From contig JANVFP010000009.1 in NCBI GenBank assembly GCA_027919835.1, positions 1,240,001-1,304,000 of the forward strand: 64,000 nucleotides of DNA, given 5' to 3'. How positions within the stretch are numbered: position 1 is the stretch's first letter; every line of letters begins with the position of its first letter. The translations under genes were made by a program, and so were the position numbers. Below the pieces are notes generated by a model. It was given only the letters and a program-made list of their open reading frames with translations, made no database searches and was not told the DNA's origin. The DNA is from Lentinula raphanica (lineage: Eukaryota; Basidiomycota; Agaricomycetes; Agaricales; Omphalotaceae). This document shows, piece after piece, positions 44,988 through 57,249 of this stretch.

Positions 44988-46535
44988 CTACAATTCGCGC
45001 GCTAGCGGCGAACGTCTCCTTGTTCCTCTACCAGCCATGTCGTCCCCAACCTGGGAACATCCACGGGACCTCACAGCCAACTTTTCTCTATGACGCAACA
45101 CAAGTGTCGCGACGAGTTGAGAAGGGGTGAGTACACGCTGGTGGGAAGAAAGAGAGGCATGAGCAAAGGGAGATACAGGTGGAGGAGATGGAATAGGTCT
45201 TGGTGCGACGACGACTAGATTTTTCTCCGGGAGATTTAATCCAGCGTCTTCGTCCGAGGACGAGGAAGAATTGAAAAGGGGCGTCAAAGATCGTCCAGGC
45301 TGTTCAACAGTCCCGTATGACATGGGCAGAACATTCTCTTCGACAGGTTCCAGGCACCGGGCTACGGGCGAAGTAGGGCGTTCGGGTCGGTCAACGTCCA
45401 CATCCATTGTGGTCTCTTCCTGGAGAGTGGCTTGATCGAGGAAGGATACACGCGTGGCGTGTCCCTCAAGTTCAGGGAGGTTGATAGTCCTAGTGTGTAT
45501 AGACACAGAAGGCTGAAGGAGAGGAACAGGATCAACAGTGACCGTGGCAGCAGAAAGAGCGACAGGTGCAAGTGGCATACGAAGAGGCGATGGAGGGGTC
45601 ACTGAGAACTCTCGATCACGATATCCCCAGTCGTCGAGCTGCTTTCCTAATCGATCGACGAGCAAGATATCCTGATTGTGCATGACCTGCTCTGGTGAAC
45701 GCTGCAGCACTGGGTCAACGTCGTTCTCGTCATCCTCCTCATCACTGAGAATGTCAAACGTGACACTGCCACTGCCAAACTCTGGTTCGTCCACAGCCAT
45801 TCCTTCATTGACTTTCAGTTCCTCCCTCCAGGTTATACCGTGCATGATACTTCTTCTGATCAATGCCATGAAACGGATATCCTTGAAGGAGTATGAGATA
45901 GGTTTGCTGGGCGAAGGGTTGTTGTTAGCAGAGTTATGAGCGGATGTTTTCGTTCTCTTTGGGGCAGGCGGTGTCCGACGAGGAGGAAAGGCGTACGAGT
46001 CCAGGTTTTCCTTCTTGTGCTGGGATGAAATCGAATGTACAGAACTAGAGCGTCGATGACCTAGAAGGAGATGGTTGGAACGTCGTCGACGACCGGTTGG
46101 TAGGTCAGGAGATGGTTGAGGCTCAGGACCATCCGACGGAGTTTTCGGAAAAGGGATGACATTAACGTTCACAGCTTCCAAAGGAGCAGGCACTGTATAA
46201 GACTTGGAGAGATTCCTATCTTCATCACAGATATTGACGGTAACACTCTCCAATGAAATGGTACAGATTGGAGGCGACTTCCTCGAGCTCGGTGACGGTG
46301 GCTGACCTGAACGCTTCGAGTACTTTAGAGACGTGAGTCTTGATATCGCGGACGTCGTCAAGGATGATGCTGATAACAGTGACAATGATGACCCTCTAGA
46401 GTGCGAGCGATCAACACGCTTCAACTTGTTAGGAGATGACGGCAATAGGGATAAAGATTTCCGTTTGGTTCCACTCGAACAAGTTGGTTCGGCATCCTCG
46501 TAGTTGTTGCGGACGTTAGACAACATAAAAGTCAT
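44988..46535 (-). CDS. Uncharacterised Ser/Pro-rich protein, 515 residues
   Basis: A single long open frame from ATG 46535 to the stop at 44988. The composition is Ser/Pro/Arg-rich with several basic patches (TKRKSLSLLPSSPNKLKRVD, GRRRRSNHLLLGHRRSSS) that could act as nuclear signals. Two more ordered islands stand out: SYSFKDIRFMALIRRSIMHG plus ITWREELKVNEG near the middle, and LTPSQLVATLVLRHREKLAV near the C-terminus. An acidic stretch (ILSDEEDDENDVDP) follows the first island. I recognise no domain. The antisense frame is broken, which supports the coding strand. A nuclear regulatory protein is possible but unproven. Confidence 0.7.
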   Translation of the reverse strand: MTFMLSNVRNNYEDAEPTCSSGTKRKSLSLLPSSPNKLKRVDRSHSRGSSLSLLSASSLTTSAISRLTSLKYSKRSGQPPSPSSRKSPPICTISLESVTVNICDEDRNLSKSYTVPAPLEAVNVNVIPFPKTPSDGPEPQPSPDLPTGRRRRSNHLLLGHRRSSSVHSISSQHKKENLDSYAFPPRRTPPAPKRTKTSAHNSANNNPSPSKPISYSFKDIRFMALIRRSIMHGITWREELKVNEGMAVDEPEFGSGSVTFDILSDEEDDENDVDPVLQRSPEQVMHNQDILLVDRLGKQLDDWGYRDREFSVTPPSPLRMPLAPVALSAATVTVDPVPLLQPSVSIHTRTINLPELEGHATRVSFLDQATLQEETTMDVDVDRPERPTSPVARCLEPVEENVLPMSYGTVEQPGRSLTPLFNSSSSSDEDAGLNLPEKNLVVVAPRPIPSPPPVSPFAHASLSSHQRVLTPSQLVATLVLRHREKLAVRSRGCSQVGDDMAGRGTRRRSPLAREL

Positions 46536-48322
46536 GGAAGTATTCGTTATCGTAGAGAAGAGACGTATTAGTGGAGAAGAAGAAAAGACAGTGGGCGAGC
46601 TGTGCTCCAGTCAGATGATGAAAGCAGTTCAAGGGCTGCGTGTGTTGGATAGCCCTCGAACACGCTGGCAGCAGGCGGGATGTTGAACAAGGAAAGAAAG
46701 AATAAGGGCAATCTGAATCCGACGGTTTTATGGGGTACACGCTCCTTCGGGCCGCAATCAGCCGATCAATCAAGTCTCGTGATCGCGCCCTTGAACGCCC
46801 TCGTCTGACGAGCACGTAGGCAGTCAACTTCACGGAAGAAGAGACGAAGATGCGAGGGTCAACGTTCTGAGGAAAAGAGCGTCGAGACAAGAAACATTCT
46901 GTCTCTCATCGATATCTTAAGTAGATCCATGACGGTAAATCAGCTGATATCTTTCCGCGAACATGAGGAAGACACGTTGCGTCCAGCCGGAAATTTCCAG
47001 ATCAACACATCTCAAAGTACGCGCCAATTATGGGATCATGAAGGTCGATGAAGAAGTAATAAGTCTACCGTCCCCACACCAATGTATCCCAAAGGGCTGA
47101 TGGCTAGCTTCGGAATAGAACGAATTCAAAAGCGTTCGACAAGAACACGATCATTTTAGGTATGGATGTTGCTTCTGGTGGAATCGACAGCAGCAGTCTG
47201 CAGGTGCTCATGATGTATGCTGAGCTACCAATATAGTACGGCTACAGCAGGTCTTGGGAGTGACTCCTTCGTTCCGACCTCCACAAGACACGGAGCAGGA
47301 AGGAACAAACGCCTCGAGTACTACCTTGAGGCTGTCCCATTCGTCAGCTGCTATCGTGAAGGCTGGAATCAGGGTACATAAGCTCACCCTCGATCGTAGA
47401 GATTTCTGACACCGGCTCAACGGCCACCGAGCGCAGACTGGTTCTTGCCAGCTTGAGATATGAAGCGATATTTTGAGAGAGCTTACTAGCTCTGATCTTA
47501 CTGGTAGGCCTCACCCGAGATTCGGCTGGATGGTGGCAAGCTGACTGTGGTATATAGTTTAGTCACTGAATGCGAGTGAAATGTGAGAGGAAGAAAGGCA
47601 TGAACGGACCAAGAAAACGGGGGGCAATTGACTACAAGCTGGGACTCTGATTTGCGGATATCAAAGTTATCGAAGAGTCATCACCGTTGCCGTGAAAGAA
47701 AAACAATCTACATGCAATCCACGAGCTTGTCAGCTCTCTCAACCTTCTTGCACGTTCCTGCCATATGTTATCGCAACATCCAGGATGCAAATCCGGACGC
47801 TAAGTTCTACTAAGTTGTGAGAGCAATTCAAATTGATATCCACGGTCTACGGAGTGTCCTAGGTCAGAAAAGATATCCAGAGTGAGCGAGACGTGAAGAA
47901 GCATACTGACCACGGCCCAACAGGCCCTTCCATGAAATCAAGACGCGATAATTTTAAGTAAATGGAGTAGGCCGGTGACGGTCATGAGCGGCGAATGGGG
48001 CTGAACGCGTTTTTGTGAGCCTTGAGACGGGCTTGTTTGAGTGTTTGAAGATACTTACATCGACCGCAAGACGTGGCTACAAGCGCTCGCACAAAGTGGA
48101 TGTATGTATCGAGCGCAGCGAGCGAGGGCGGAGAAAAATCAAATTGAAATTCAACATGGTGATCGACTGCCTAATTTAGCAGCAATTCTTAATTCAATTC
48201 CAATTATAGACTGTACGTGCGTGCACTGCTGGTGTGATCCATCTTTTTTCTCTTCCTCTTTCTCTTCACACCACCACCATAACGTTCTCCGACTTCTAAT
48301 CTCTCGACACAAATATTTCTTA
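46536..48322. other. Intergenic region
   Basis: About 1.8 kb between divergent genes. No supported coding frame. The last 150 bp before 48323 are pyrimidine-rich (TTTTTTCTCTTCCTCTTTCTC near 48244), as is common in strong fungal promoters. No other feature seen. Confidence 0.5.
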
Positions 48323-49862
48323 ATGGCTCGTTTACTCACTCTCGTCTCTCTTTTATCTCTTTCTATCAGCCCTCGGGTCTTCGCAAGCCCTTGTGTAGCC
48401 TTCGACTCTTCTTGGAATTTGTACGCATTTGGGTTCAATGGCAAGGACTACAATGCCGGTACTTCTGACTCTTGGGCTTCTGGTATGCATAAGTTTTTCG
48501 CTCTTTCTCACTCTCACCTCTTACCGAGTCGTCCTTCCCAGGGACCGCGTCCGACGTCACCGCTTCGGGTCGCCCGTGAGTTACCTTGCATCAAACAAAC
48601 GACGGAACTTTAGAGATGAACTCTTTGTCTTCAGACCGTTTGATGGCTCAAACACCACCTGCTATCTCTCTCAAGTAAGTATTTGATCAGGCATACGTTT
48701 TGTGCGAGTTTTGAACTCATAAGTAATCAGTTCTACAACGCCATATATGTCCTGAACGGCGATTCTTCTAATCCTTCGAATGTGCACGTCTACGACCCTA
48801 CTGCAAAATCGTGGACTACCCAGGCCACCAGCGGCGGCCCCACTGACTCGTTCTCAGCTATCCTTGATCATGACACAAACGTGTTCTGTGGGTTTTCTCT
48901 CTGGCCCCTTGACTAAGTATCAATTCTCAAGTCTTAATAGATGCTCTCACCGATTCCGGTGAACTGTGGTTCCTCAGCTTTGCAAACATCACCACCGCCG
49001 CGCAGTCTTCAGCTATTGCCTGGACTGATGTCGAAAAGGCCGGTTTCGACACGACGAACTATCAACCCGTCATGGCACTCGCGAACAACCATATTCACTT
49101 CCTAGATGTACCGGGTGTTGCTGCGGGAAGCGCAGATATTTTCGTGATTCACTGTAAGCTTGGGTTTCTCCAACAATCCAACAAATCGGAAGTATACATT
49201 TTGATTGATGTCCATCAGTTTCTTATTTCCAGCCCGAATCACAGTCTTATGGAAATTTCCCCGCTCAACATGGTCAAACTACTTCGATCTTCGAGCCGGC
49301 TAACGATGGAGTAAGTAACATCGCTACTTGAACACTCAGGAAACCTCACTCTTTTCAGGTGCAACTCGCTTTCGCTTACATCCCCGATGACGGCTCTGCA
49401 ACCTACATCATTGACGTCGTGGTAAGAGAACTTTCTTCGGACATTCATTGGAGAGAAATCTGATTCCTGGTATCTCAGTCTAATACTACTACCTCCATGG
49501 CAGGACCCTCCACCAAGGACTCTTCCGCCACCTACTTTGCATCTGATGCCGCCATTGTTCAGCTCACCTCTTCTGGTGCTGTGAACTTTATTTCCTACAC
49601 CAATTCGTCTTCGGACTCAAGCGCGTCCTGGAGCTCTGTCAAAAACCTTGTCTCCGTCGCACCCACATCCTCTGCATCCTCCGGCTCAGCTACCAAGTCA
49701 GCCTCTGAATCCGCCGCTTCCGGTACATCCACTACCTCAAGCTCATCATCAAACTCAAGTTCCAATGGCACGTCAGGTAGTATGATTGCGCAGAGCCGCA
49801 GTGTTGTACTTGGCATGATGTCTGCCTTGCTCTTGGGTTCGATCGCCCTCTTTATATCCTGA
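48323..49862 (+). CDS. GPI-anchored cell-surface protein, function unknown
   Basis: Eight exons (48323-48482, 48542-48575, 48635-48674, 48731-48887, 48941-49153, 49219-49310, 49359-49421, 49479-49862) close to 380 residues. The product has a signal peptide (LLTLVSLLSLSISPRVFA), a soluble domain of about 260 residues, a Ser/Thr-rich stalk (SESAASGTSTTSSSSSNSSS) and a hydrophobic tail (VVLGMMSALLLGSIALFIS), the standard arrangement for a GPI anchor; the omega site probably lies in the NGTSGS segment. The domain has recurring short beta-strand-like units (YAFGFNG, YVLNGDSSNPSNVHVYDP, FYALTDSGELWFLSF), compatible with a beta-propeller, but no Kelch signature is complete. Several N-x-S/T sites suggest N-glycosylation. 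Similar proteins are found in other mushrooms without known role. All intron phases agree, so the model is reliable. Confidence 0.82.
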
Positions 49863-50444
49863 AACTATACCGTCGTAATCTGCATCTGAGGACAATATTG
49901 GACTTTGTTTCGTACTGTTAGTCGAGTTGTTGATAGTCGGATTATACATTGGTTTCGACTTGTGGAGCACAACTTCGAAATCGTTAGCCAGGCGCATATT
50001 TCATACTAAGTTGGGCAAACGACTCATGCAGATTGGCTCACTAGTGACAAAAGATGTATCAAGTCACTATGTACTCGTCCATAGTCATCACGGGCTCTGA
50101 GTCTCACAGGTTGAGGCTTGGTGCCAAGAGGTTGGAATTGGTAGGAACTGCCAACTACATCAGGCTACATCTCTCGTGGACCTACTGCCTCGCCTGCGGC
50201 TCCTTCAACAGATTGTCAACATCAGTTGCGATGTTATCAATGGTTGAATAATATCACTGGATATCACTGAACTTCGATTCAATCCCAATTTCAAACAGAG
50301 TGAATTTGATTCGATTGACCAATGACACCTCGTTCTCCCCTTCATTTTCGCCTCTCATCCTTGTCTGCGCCTACCCTTACTCTCTTGCTCGCCAGCTTTC
50401 TTTCCTCCCTTCTTTTTGAATCTGCATTCAAGGTTGGAGCATGA
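49863..50444. other. Convergent intergenic region
   Basis: 3' flanks of the GPI-protein gene (+) and the two-repeat secreted gene (-). No supported feature. Confidence 0.5.
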
Positions 50445-52046
50445 TCAGATTTCTAGGATAAATATGTGACGCTGTAAGTCTTCACTAAACACAAGTGAGA
50501 TGAGAATGACATACCCTTTCTGGAAAAGAATCTTCCTCTATGGAATCGGATTCTTCAGGTGCCTTTCTGAAGTAGATATTTGGTGATTTGAAGGCAGTCT
50601 CTAAGTAACGCCAGCATGCCCCCAAACCTCTTGGTTCCGACGTTGATACGGGATGAGGACTCCAACGAAATGGCTCAAGGTGGCCCGAAAAGGATGTACA
50701 GCCTTTGGGACATGGTTGCACAACGCCTAAATAGCCTGCCGTCGTTTGACCTTTGGAATCGAGTAGCAGAACACGGAATGTAAAACCATATTGCTTTGGA
50801 ATTGAAGCCCACATCCAAAATTTGTTGGTGAAGTGAACTGTGTAAGGTCGAGTGGGGGCGACGCCTGACACTTGAAGTAAAAGCAGAGCGGTGCTTCTTC
50901 CATATGCAGTACCGGAGAAGGGAGGTTCTGGATTACTACGGAAATGTGGCCACTCCGAGTGTCCCACTGCTGAACTATGCACAAGGTTGATTTCGACGTC
51001 TGGTCCTTGTTGTTCTGAAATCCCCTGTAAATCGCTACCCTCGCCCACCTTGAATGTATCATAATTGGTGAAAATGTTCTTGAATTCGAGAAATGAGCAA
51101 CGGTTTCTTTGTTTTGCATTGAGTAATACATACCGTGAGCTGACGAGAGACGGGCGGGTGACAAGGAGGAAACCATGGGGTTAGCAAACAAATTTTGGGA
51201 TCTAGTAATATAGTGATGCGCACCTGTACGTCTGGTTCGGGCACCTTCCTGAAATAGATATCTGGCGATTCGAACGCAGCCTCGAGGTAACGCCTGCAAG
51301 CGCTCAGCGCATCTTGACTCTTCAGCTTATTCGACACCGATCCAAGGCTATAGACTGTTTGACCCCCACCCGAAGGACTCGAGATCAGTTGAATGAAGCC
51401 GGAAGGGACTGTGCAGTCTTTGGCAGGACATGGATTCACAGTGCCAGAGTGAACAGCTGTCACTCGGCCCTTGGAATCATACAACACGACTGAGAAACGA
51501 AAACCAGTCTCTTTGAGATATCCAGCCCAGAGCGAGAATTCGTTGGTAAAGCGGACAAGGTAAGGTTGACCAGTGGGGGCAATGCCTGACGACTGTAGTA
51601 AAAGCAGGGCCGTGCTTCTTCCATATGGAGTACCAGAGAGGTAAGGCCGTTCAGCGATGTCCGTCGGCCACTTGTGGTTGTCATACCAAAAGGTAACATC
51701 GATGTTCGGTCGTTGGTTGTCTTTCAAGTGTATTCCCTGTAGACCGCCGTCCACCAAGAACGTATTATAGCTGGTGAGGATATCCTTGAATCGGATTGGA
51801 GAGGTGAGCAATGGTTCGCCTTCACGGAATAGCACGCACTGTAAGAGGATGGGATTGTGTGTCACTTGAAAGGCCAGGCTCTGTACGAGCAAAAATAGCT
51901 CTGGATCCTGATGTATCGATGCCTACCATCGTAGCATCAGTGTCTACCGACGAAGGTGTTGGGTCGGCCGGCCTTGCCACGGAACGAGCACCACCGATAA
52001 CGAAGAGACCGAACACAATATGGGCACTGGCCACAATCATGCGCAT
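50445..52046 (-). CDS. Secreted protein with two tandem homologous domains, orphan
   Basis: Proposed exons 52046-51927, 51880-51224, 51139-51134, 51078-50515 and 50471-50445 give 457 residues. The signal peptide is IVASAHIVFGLFVIGGA. Two repeats of about 190-210 residues follow; both contain, in order, a segment ending Y(N/D)TF.V, the block SGTPYGRSTALLLLQ (SGTAYGRSTALLLLQ in repeat 2), F(S/W).WA, F.V.L.DSKG..TA, NPCP..C / QPCPKGC, CRRYLEAAFESPDIYFRK / CWRYLETAFKSPNIYFRK. No known family fits. A 6-nt microexon (CTCACG, 51134-51139) between two introns is the only way I found to join the repeats in phase; without it they would be two genes, the second lacking a signal peptide. A last intron of 43 nt before the C-terminus is also predicted; if not spliced the stop is at 50485. 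Its promoter and first exon exist a second time at 5.6-6.2 kb. Confidence 0.7.
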
Positions 52047-52345
52047 TGGAAAATCGAAGGATGCAGGGGTAAGAAGAGGATAGATGGTTTCTGGCACTAC
52101 CGTGAAAGTAGATCAGGTGAACGTAAAGAGAAGTTATCCGTTGAGTTGGGAAGCTTGAGTACGACTTTGCCAGCAAAGTATGTAGTACGTGGTGGGAGTG
52201 TTGTTTAACCAGAAACTGGGTTTGAATTTTCTACACCTGGTTTATATAAGGGATAGGTGTGTTCCATAGGAAACCTGATTGCGATATTTTGTGTTCAGAT
52301 CCTCATCAGTCCCATCGGCGGAAGAATCCGTTCATTTCGTGCGGC
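52047..52345 (-). promoter_or_regulatory. Promoter of the two-repeat secreted gene
   Basis: This region is duplicated at 5879-6190. Conserved between the copies are TTGAGTACGACTT.GCCAGCAAAGT, GTTGTTTAACC, AACTGGGTTTGAATTT and the TATATAA box at 52243-52249 (+ strand). Conservation of the TATA-like box and its distance to the ATG (about 200 bp) in both copies marks the core promoter. Confidence 0.55.
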
Positions 52346-52541
52346 CTATCTATATCAGACCCAAACATCCCTCCAAGTACCTCCAAGTACTTGGATGATA
52401 TTGGGCATGGATAGGCATGAATCATTGCAAGAATGGCCACTTCTCGACCATCGAAACCTGGGATGAACTCACAAACTTGAAACGCAGTGGGAAGTTCCGG
52501 AATGGAAAAGGGTGGGTGCAAATAGAATCGAGAGGAGACTA

Positions 52542-52890
52542 CTGTACCGTTACGACCACTTGTTCAGTCACGGGTCACCTGGGCTCAAAATGAACAGTTC
52601 ACAGGGGGGTGTCACCAGTCACTGAGACTGGTGAACACCGTGACATCCAAAGGTAAATAATTTTTATATAGCCAGAAGTATCTCTACAAGGCAAAAATAT
52701 TTGTTTTTATGATACAACAATGCAGGATAGATTTATTATAGCTGAAGCTACTGGATATGAGTTGTGTAGACCCCAGTGAACAACTTTTCCTGGGGCTGTC
52801 ACTGGTCACCCAAACCTGTGAACACCAAAAATACTGAACAGGGGGTGTCACCTGTCACATCCTGTGAACAAGTGGTCGAAATGGTACAGT
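52542..52890. mobile_element. MITE, 349 bp, 25-bp TIRs, TA target duplication
   Basis: The ends are inverted repeats of 25 bp matching at 23 positions (CTGTACC(G/A)TT(A/T)CGACCAC, then TTGTTCA), flanked on both sides by TA (52540-52541, 52891-52892). The interior repeats the words GTGTCACC, GTTCAC and GTGAACA several times in both orientations. It has no coding potential. The TA duplication points to the Tc1/mariner or a related superfamily. It lies between the secreted gene and the NTPase/nuclease pair. Confidence 0.85.
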
Positions 52891-53524
52891 AAACTTGCAG
52901 AACAAGGTAGCACAGCAGGGGATAATAACTAGAACATGGGTTTCAAGTGCTGCAAAGGTTTGAAAGTTCAAGGACAACCAGGATCATTCAAAGGCACTGA
53001 CTCTTACCTGTAGCTATTGAACATGCAGCCTTGTTGTTGACATGCTGTGATTGTCTCGAAAAAAGGATCCTCAGCAAGCGCAACATGGCCCACGTTCACA
53101 AGTAGGAATGCCTTTCCCCTCATCCACATATACTTGTCACTCTTTGTATTTGCATCCTGACTCTGGATTTCGGATCATCAAGTCTTGACTCTAGTACAAA
53201 GCTCAAATGTGTTGTTTCATGTGCAGAAAGAGTTCCACATGACTGGATTATGGGTATGTGATTGCACCGTTGCAAAGCCAAATGTCACATTGTTTCTACC
53301 AAGTTATTGTGCCCTTATTCTCATTTCACAATTGTAACCACTCACAAGCAAGTGGCTATAATAAATATCTGTTGTCATAGGAGATCCTTGTTCTTATATC
53401 ACAATTATAATCACTTCAAGGCTCAACAGACATCGTTGTCATCAAGGTGTGTTCTCATTACTTAAAAGGCAGCTCAATGAAATTGTTTCTCCCTCAGATA
53501 AACACAAGCACTTCCCATTTCATT
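52891..53524. other. AT-rich leader region of the NTPase/nuclease gene
   Basis: No supported gene. From about 52600 onward the sequence becomes visibly richer in A and T than the window to the left, and stays so to about 58700. Confidence 0.4.
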
Positions 53525-56500
53525 ATGTCCCAGCTCAATTCTACAATCGTCAAGCCTATCAACTCTGATTTCAAGGCTATTTATGCAGCTGCTATGTATC
53601 TTACAGAGCACATAACCACCCATTTTCACAGTGATCGGCCAGATCCTGGGCAATATTTCTACCACCTGATCCAGAATAACAAGCAGTGGTATGAACTTGC
53701 TGTGCAAGAAAGTTATTCAAAACTGTGTGAACATGGTATGTATGCAGCATTATAGCCTTGAGATGATGCTTGACTTTCTTTCTGCAGTAAGGGGTGAGCT
53801 CCTTGCAAGTGCTGCCAGCAAAATATCATCTGAGCTTTCTGTTCCAAAGCCTGGTAAGATTGCATTAGATAATTTAACAGAGAGGTTAACAATTTTCTCT
53901 ACTCACTTGTCCCAATACAGAGCTTGAAAATACTGTACACCAGTTTGTGATGGAATCTTTGAAAGGACCTTTGAAGGAATACCTGAAAGAGAATCGATTA
54001 TCCACATGGACTTTACCTAAATCTGCTTTGACTGGCTTGGACAACCATAGACGGGCAAAGATTTTGGAGCATATCCACTTGCTTGATATCCCAGAACAAA
54101 GCTCACTGGATAGGCCAGAATATGCTCCTGGGCCTGACATGCTTTTGCATAAGCTTGGAAGTATGGATGGAACATCAATTGCTTATTCTATTACAAAGAT
54201 ATTTGCACGTCCACAACCATGGTATGATGTTACTTTTTTTACACCCAAACAAAAAGACCTAATGCATTGTTCAGTCTACTACTAAGTACCTCAGGCTCAG
54301 GAAAAACTCGAACAGTTCTCGAAGGTCTTACACAATATTGGGGCTTCTATTTTCTCTGCTCATGTGATGGAAGTGGGCTAGGATCCAGTGACTTGGCTAG
54401 CATGATCAAGAAGGGTCTGATTCATGATCCCAACTTCACAATGAATCTATCATCTGTTGAGAATCCAGAAGATCATTTATTGCAAAACCGACAGCTTGCT
54501 CGGAAGCATTTCCTTGAAGTCTTGTTAGCCAGGCTTATCATCTTTGCAATTTATCTGGAAATAGTCTTCACAACAAACACAGACACCTACACTGAAAAGG
54601 ATCTCAAAAAAATGTGGCTTATCTTGCAGCTGAAACCACATCTTGGCAATTTCTCTGATATTTTCCTCCACTTGTCAGAGATTCTCTATGGAATCAGTGC
54701 CAATCAAACAGACTTAGAGTTTGTTGCAAAAAGCTATTTTTACAGAATCCAGGCACAGCTAGAGAAAAGAAGAATCAAAATCTCACAGCTTGCAGTTGTA
54801 TTGGATGAATCACAAGAAGCTGCAGTGGCATACAATACAGCTTTTATGTCTGGTTCAGATCTCCCCAGTACTTTACAACACAGAGACCAAAGGCCAGTCA
54901 TACGAGAAATAGTACGAGGATGGATGGATTTAAATCCAGACAGGATTGATCGCTTAACAATCAAATTGATTATCACTGGCACTGGGCTTGAAAAAGCTAC
55001 AGTGCAGGATGCTATTGCTTCATCAATGTACAAGCAATACACATTCTATTCAACATATATTACAGGTGGCCTTGATGACCGGGAAGTTCATCTTTCTTAT
55101 CTACAAGACTATCTCCCTAGCTGGTTCATGGAATCACCCCAATTTGGATATCTTTTGATAGAATACGCCACTGGCTGAGAGGAAGGTGAGGTTAAGAGTA
55201 AAAATAATATATGGATTCTGGCAACAATTAACATAATGTTTGCAGATATCGCTTCACTTCTGAATATGTCTCTTTACTCATACAAGATGGTTTCCGAAGA
55301 CCTCACACTATTCTGAATGAATATGTGAAGGCAGCCATAGGTTGTCAGCCAACAGATGTTTCAGAAACAATTACAGTGACTGAATCCAGATTCATTGGTG
55401 AACTGCCTAAAATTGAATATTTCCCTTTTGATTTCTCAAAGCTAATAAGAAATGATTGTGAGTATTTAATATGATATCTGTCATTCAAAGTTGATACTTA
55501 TTTCTCTTGCAATAAAAGCCAAAAAATATGAGCTCATCCAAGATCTTGTCAAATATGTTTATCAATATTATATGACAAGCAGTAACCCTTTTGGATTTAC
55601 ACTCAAACAGATTGACTTTGTACACTATGGTTTTGCTCGATACTATGGTCAACCAGAGCAACTTCAAGAATACGAATCTGATAGTGACAATGGTGTGGAT
55701 GCACCTACAATATTAACTCAGAATACCTCTCTATCAATTTGCATATCAGAACCCTTGATATTTCTTGCTTTGGCCTTGTGGGTTAACCGGAATTCCAGGA
55801 AACAAAACATGTTTTCACTTCATTATGAACTCTGCAACAAACTACCTGAATCCAATAACCTTGTGATGGGAAATGGCTTGGAGAATTATGTTGCCTATTA
55901 TTTTGCAACTGTGCTAGGCACACAGAGAGGCTGTAGGCTTGGAGATATATTTCATTTTCATGGTCAAACACAACTTGAGAATGTCAAGGCTCAACTTGTT
56001 GCCATAAATATTTTTCACCAAAATTTAAGGCACAAGGATGAGTCTAATGATGACTACACTTCTTCCACCATTTTGGATAAGGCAAATTTTATGCCTCCCA
56101 GTACAAAGAATGGGGACATTGTTTCTATAGGAGAAACAATTTCAGATGTAACTGGAACAGAAGCCAATGTCCCTGATCTATCCCATTGCACATCAACACT
56201 AGGTCGACGTGTTAAAAAACCACAGGAACTTCTCAACTGGTTACTGTTCAGACATCGCAATCCAATATGCTTCCCTGACTCAAATTTTGGACCTGATCTT
56301 ATATTTGTACTCAGACTTTTGGGTGATACTCCAAAATATATCTGGGTTGTGGTGCAATGCAAATTTCGTCTGACTACACAAACACTTACTAGAAAAGCTG
56401 TACAAGACAGTTTGAATACTCTTGCTCCAAATTGTTTTTACATTCAGAAGGATGGAAATGTATGTATTTAAAGTTATTTAATTACAAATTGATTTCTAAT

Positions 56501-57249
56501 GTGATTGTATTTTACAGCCTTATGCACATAGAGAGCTTCCAGATTTACCCAAGCGTACTCTGGAGGCTTTAACTCTTCTGCCAAGCAGAGAGACCAAGCT
56601 AGCAGGACATTACAGTGTTTTACGGGTTATATGTGCATTTCCTGTTCCTGTTCACCTCAAGAGATATATATCTGGCTATGTTGAAAAGGAAGATAAAAAT
56701 TCACAGATGACAGTGGCAGAGCAGTCTACAACCACTGTGAAAGCTAAATTCAAGCTTTGCACAGACCCAGATAACCTTGGACATCCCATTGCAACTATTA
56801 ATTTAGAGAAAATGTTGCAGGTGATGGATAGATTTGATCCACAGGATAAACTATCTGCAATACTTGCAGAAAATACTAGATTACAACAGACAAAGGGAGA
56901 AAAGGAGTTGTCATATGTTTCAAGAAGGAAGAAGGCCAGACAATATGAAGATACATATCGGCAGTCTCGAACAAAGACCATTAGGGTTATGCAGCTGCAT
57001 AAAAATATTTCCAGAAAAACAACTACTGCTCCAAGTATCAAAGAGAAAGTTACTGGCCAGCTCAAGAGACATGATACATTGATGAGTACCATGCAGTCAA
57101 AAAGATGGACAAGAAGCAAATATAATGCAGAGCTCAATACTGGGCAAAAGAGAAAGAGAACAACCAGTCTTGAGAGCATTAATACCTTGGACCAAACTCA
57201 GAATTCCAGTGGGCATAGAATGATGCTTCGACCTCGACATATGCTTTAG
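53525..57249 (+). pseudogene. Crinkler-RHS-type P-loop NTPase plus REase-fold protein, frameshifted
   Basis: A multi-exon gene of the mobile-element-derived P-loop NTPase/nuclease class (CR effectors) known from oomycetes and fungi. After three short exons (53525-53735, 53788-53853, 53921-54221) the NTPase exon starts at 54275 with the Walker A TSGSGKTRTVLEGL; Walker B is LAVVLDESQEA (about 54790-54820). Further exons follow at about 55246-55457, 55509-56458 and 56518-57249. The C-terminal part has a PD-(D/E)xK-like core, GPDLIFVL...WVVVQCKF (about 56289-56368), and a long basic tail. Around 55120-55160 the frame shifts by one base relative to the homologous segment of the minus-strand copy (HWLRGR): the upstream frame stops at 55176 while the conserved residues continue in the next frame up to a good donor at 55185. 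No intron explains this, so the copy is probably dead. The region is AT-rich and differs in codon use from its neighbours. Confidence 0.72.

Noticed and set aside
50485..51056. Second repeat of the secreted orphan as an independent gene
   Set aside because: It lacks a signal peptide and start codon of its own, and a phase-consistent splice joins it to repeat 1.
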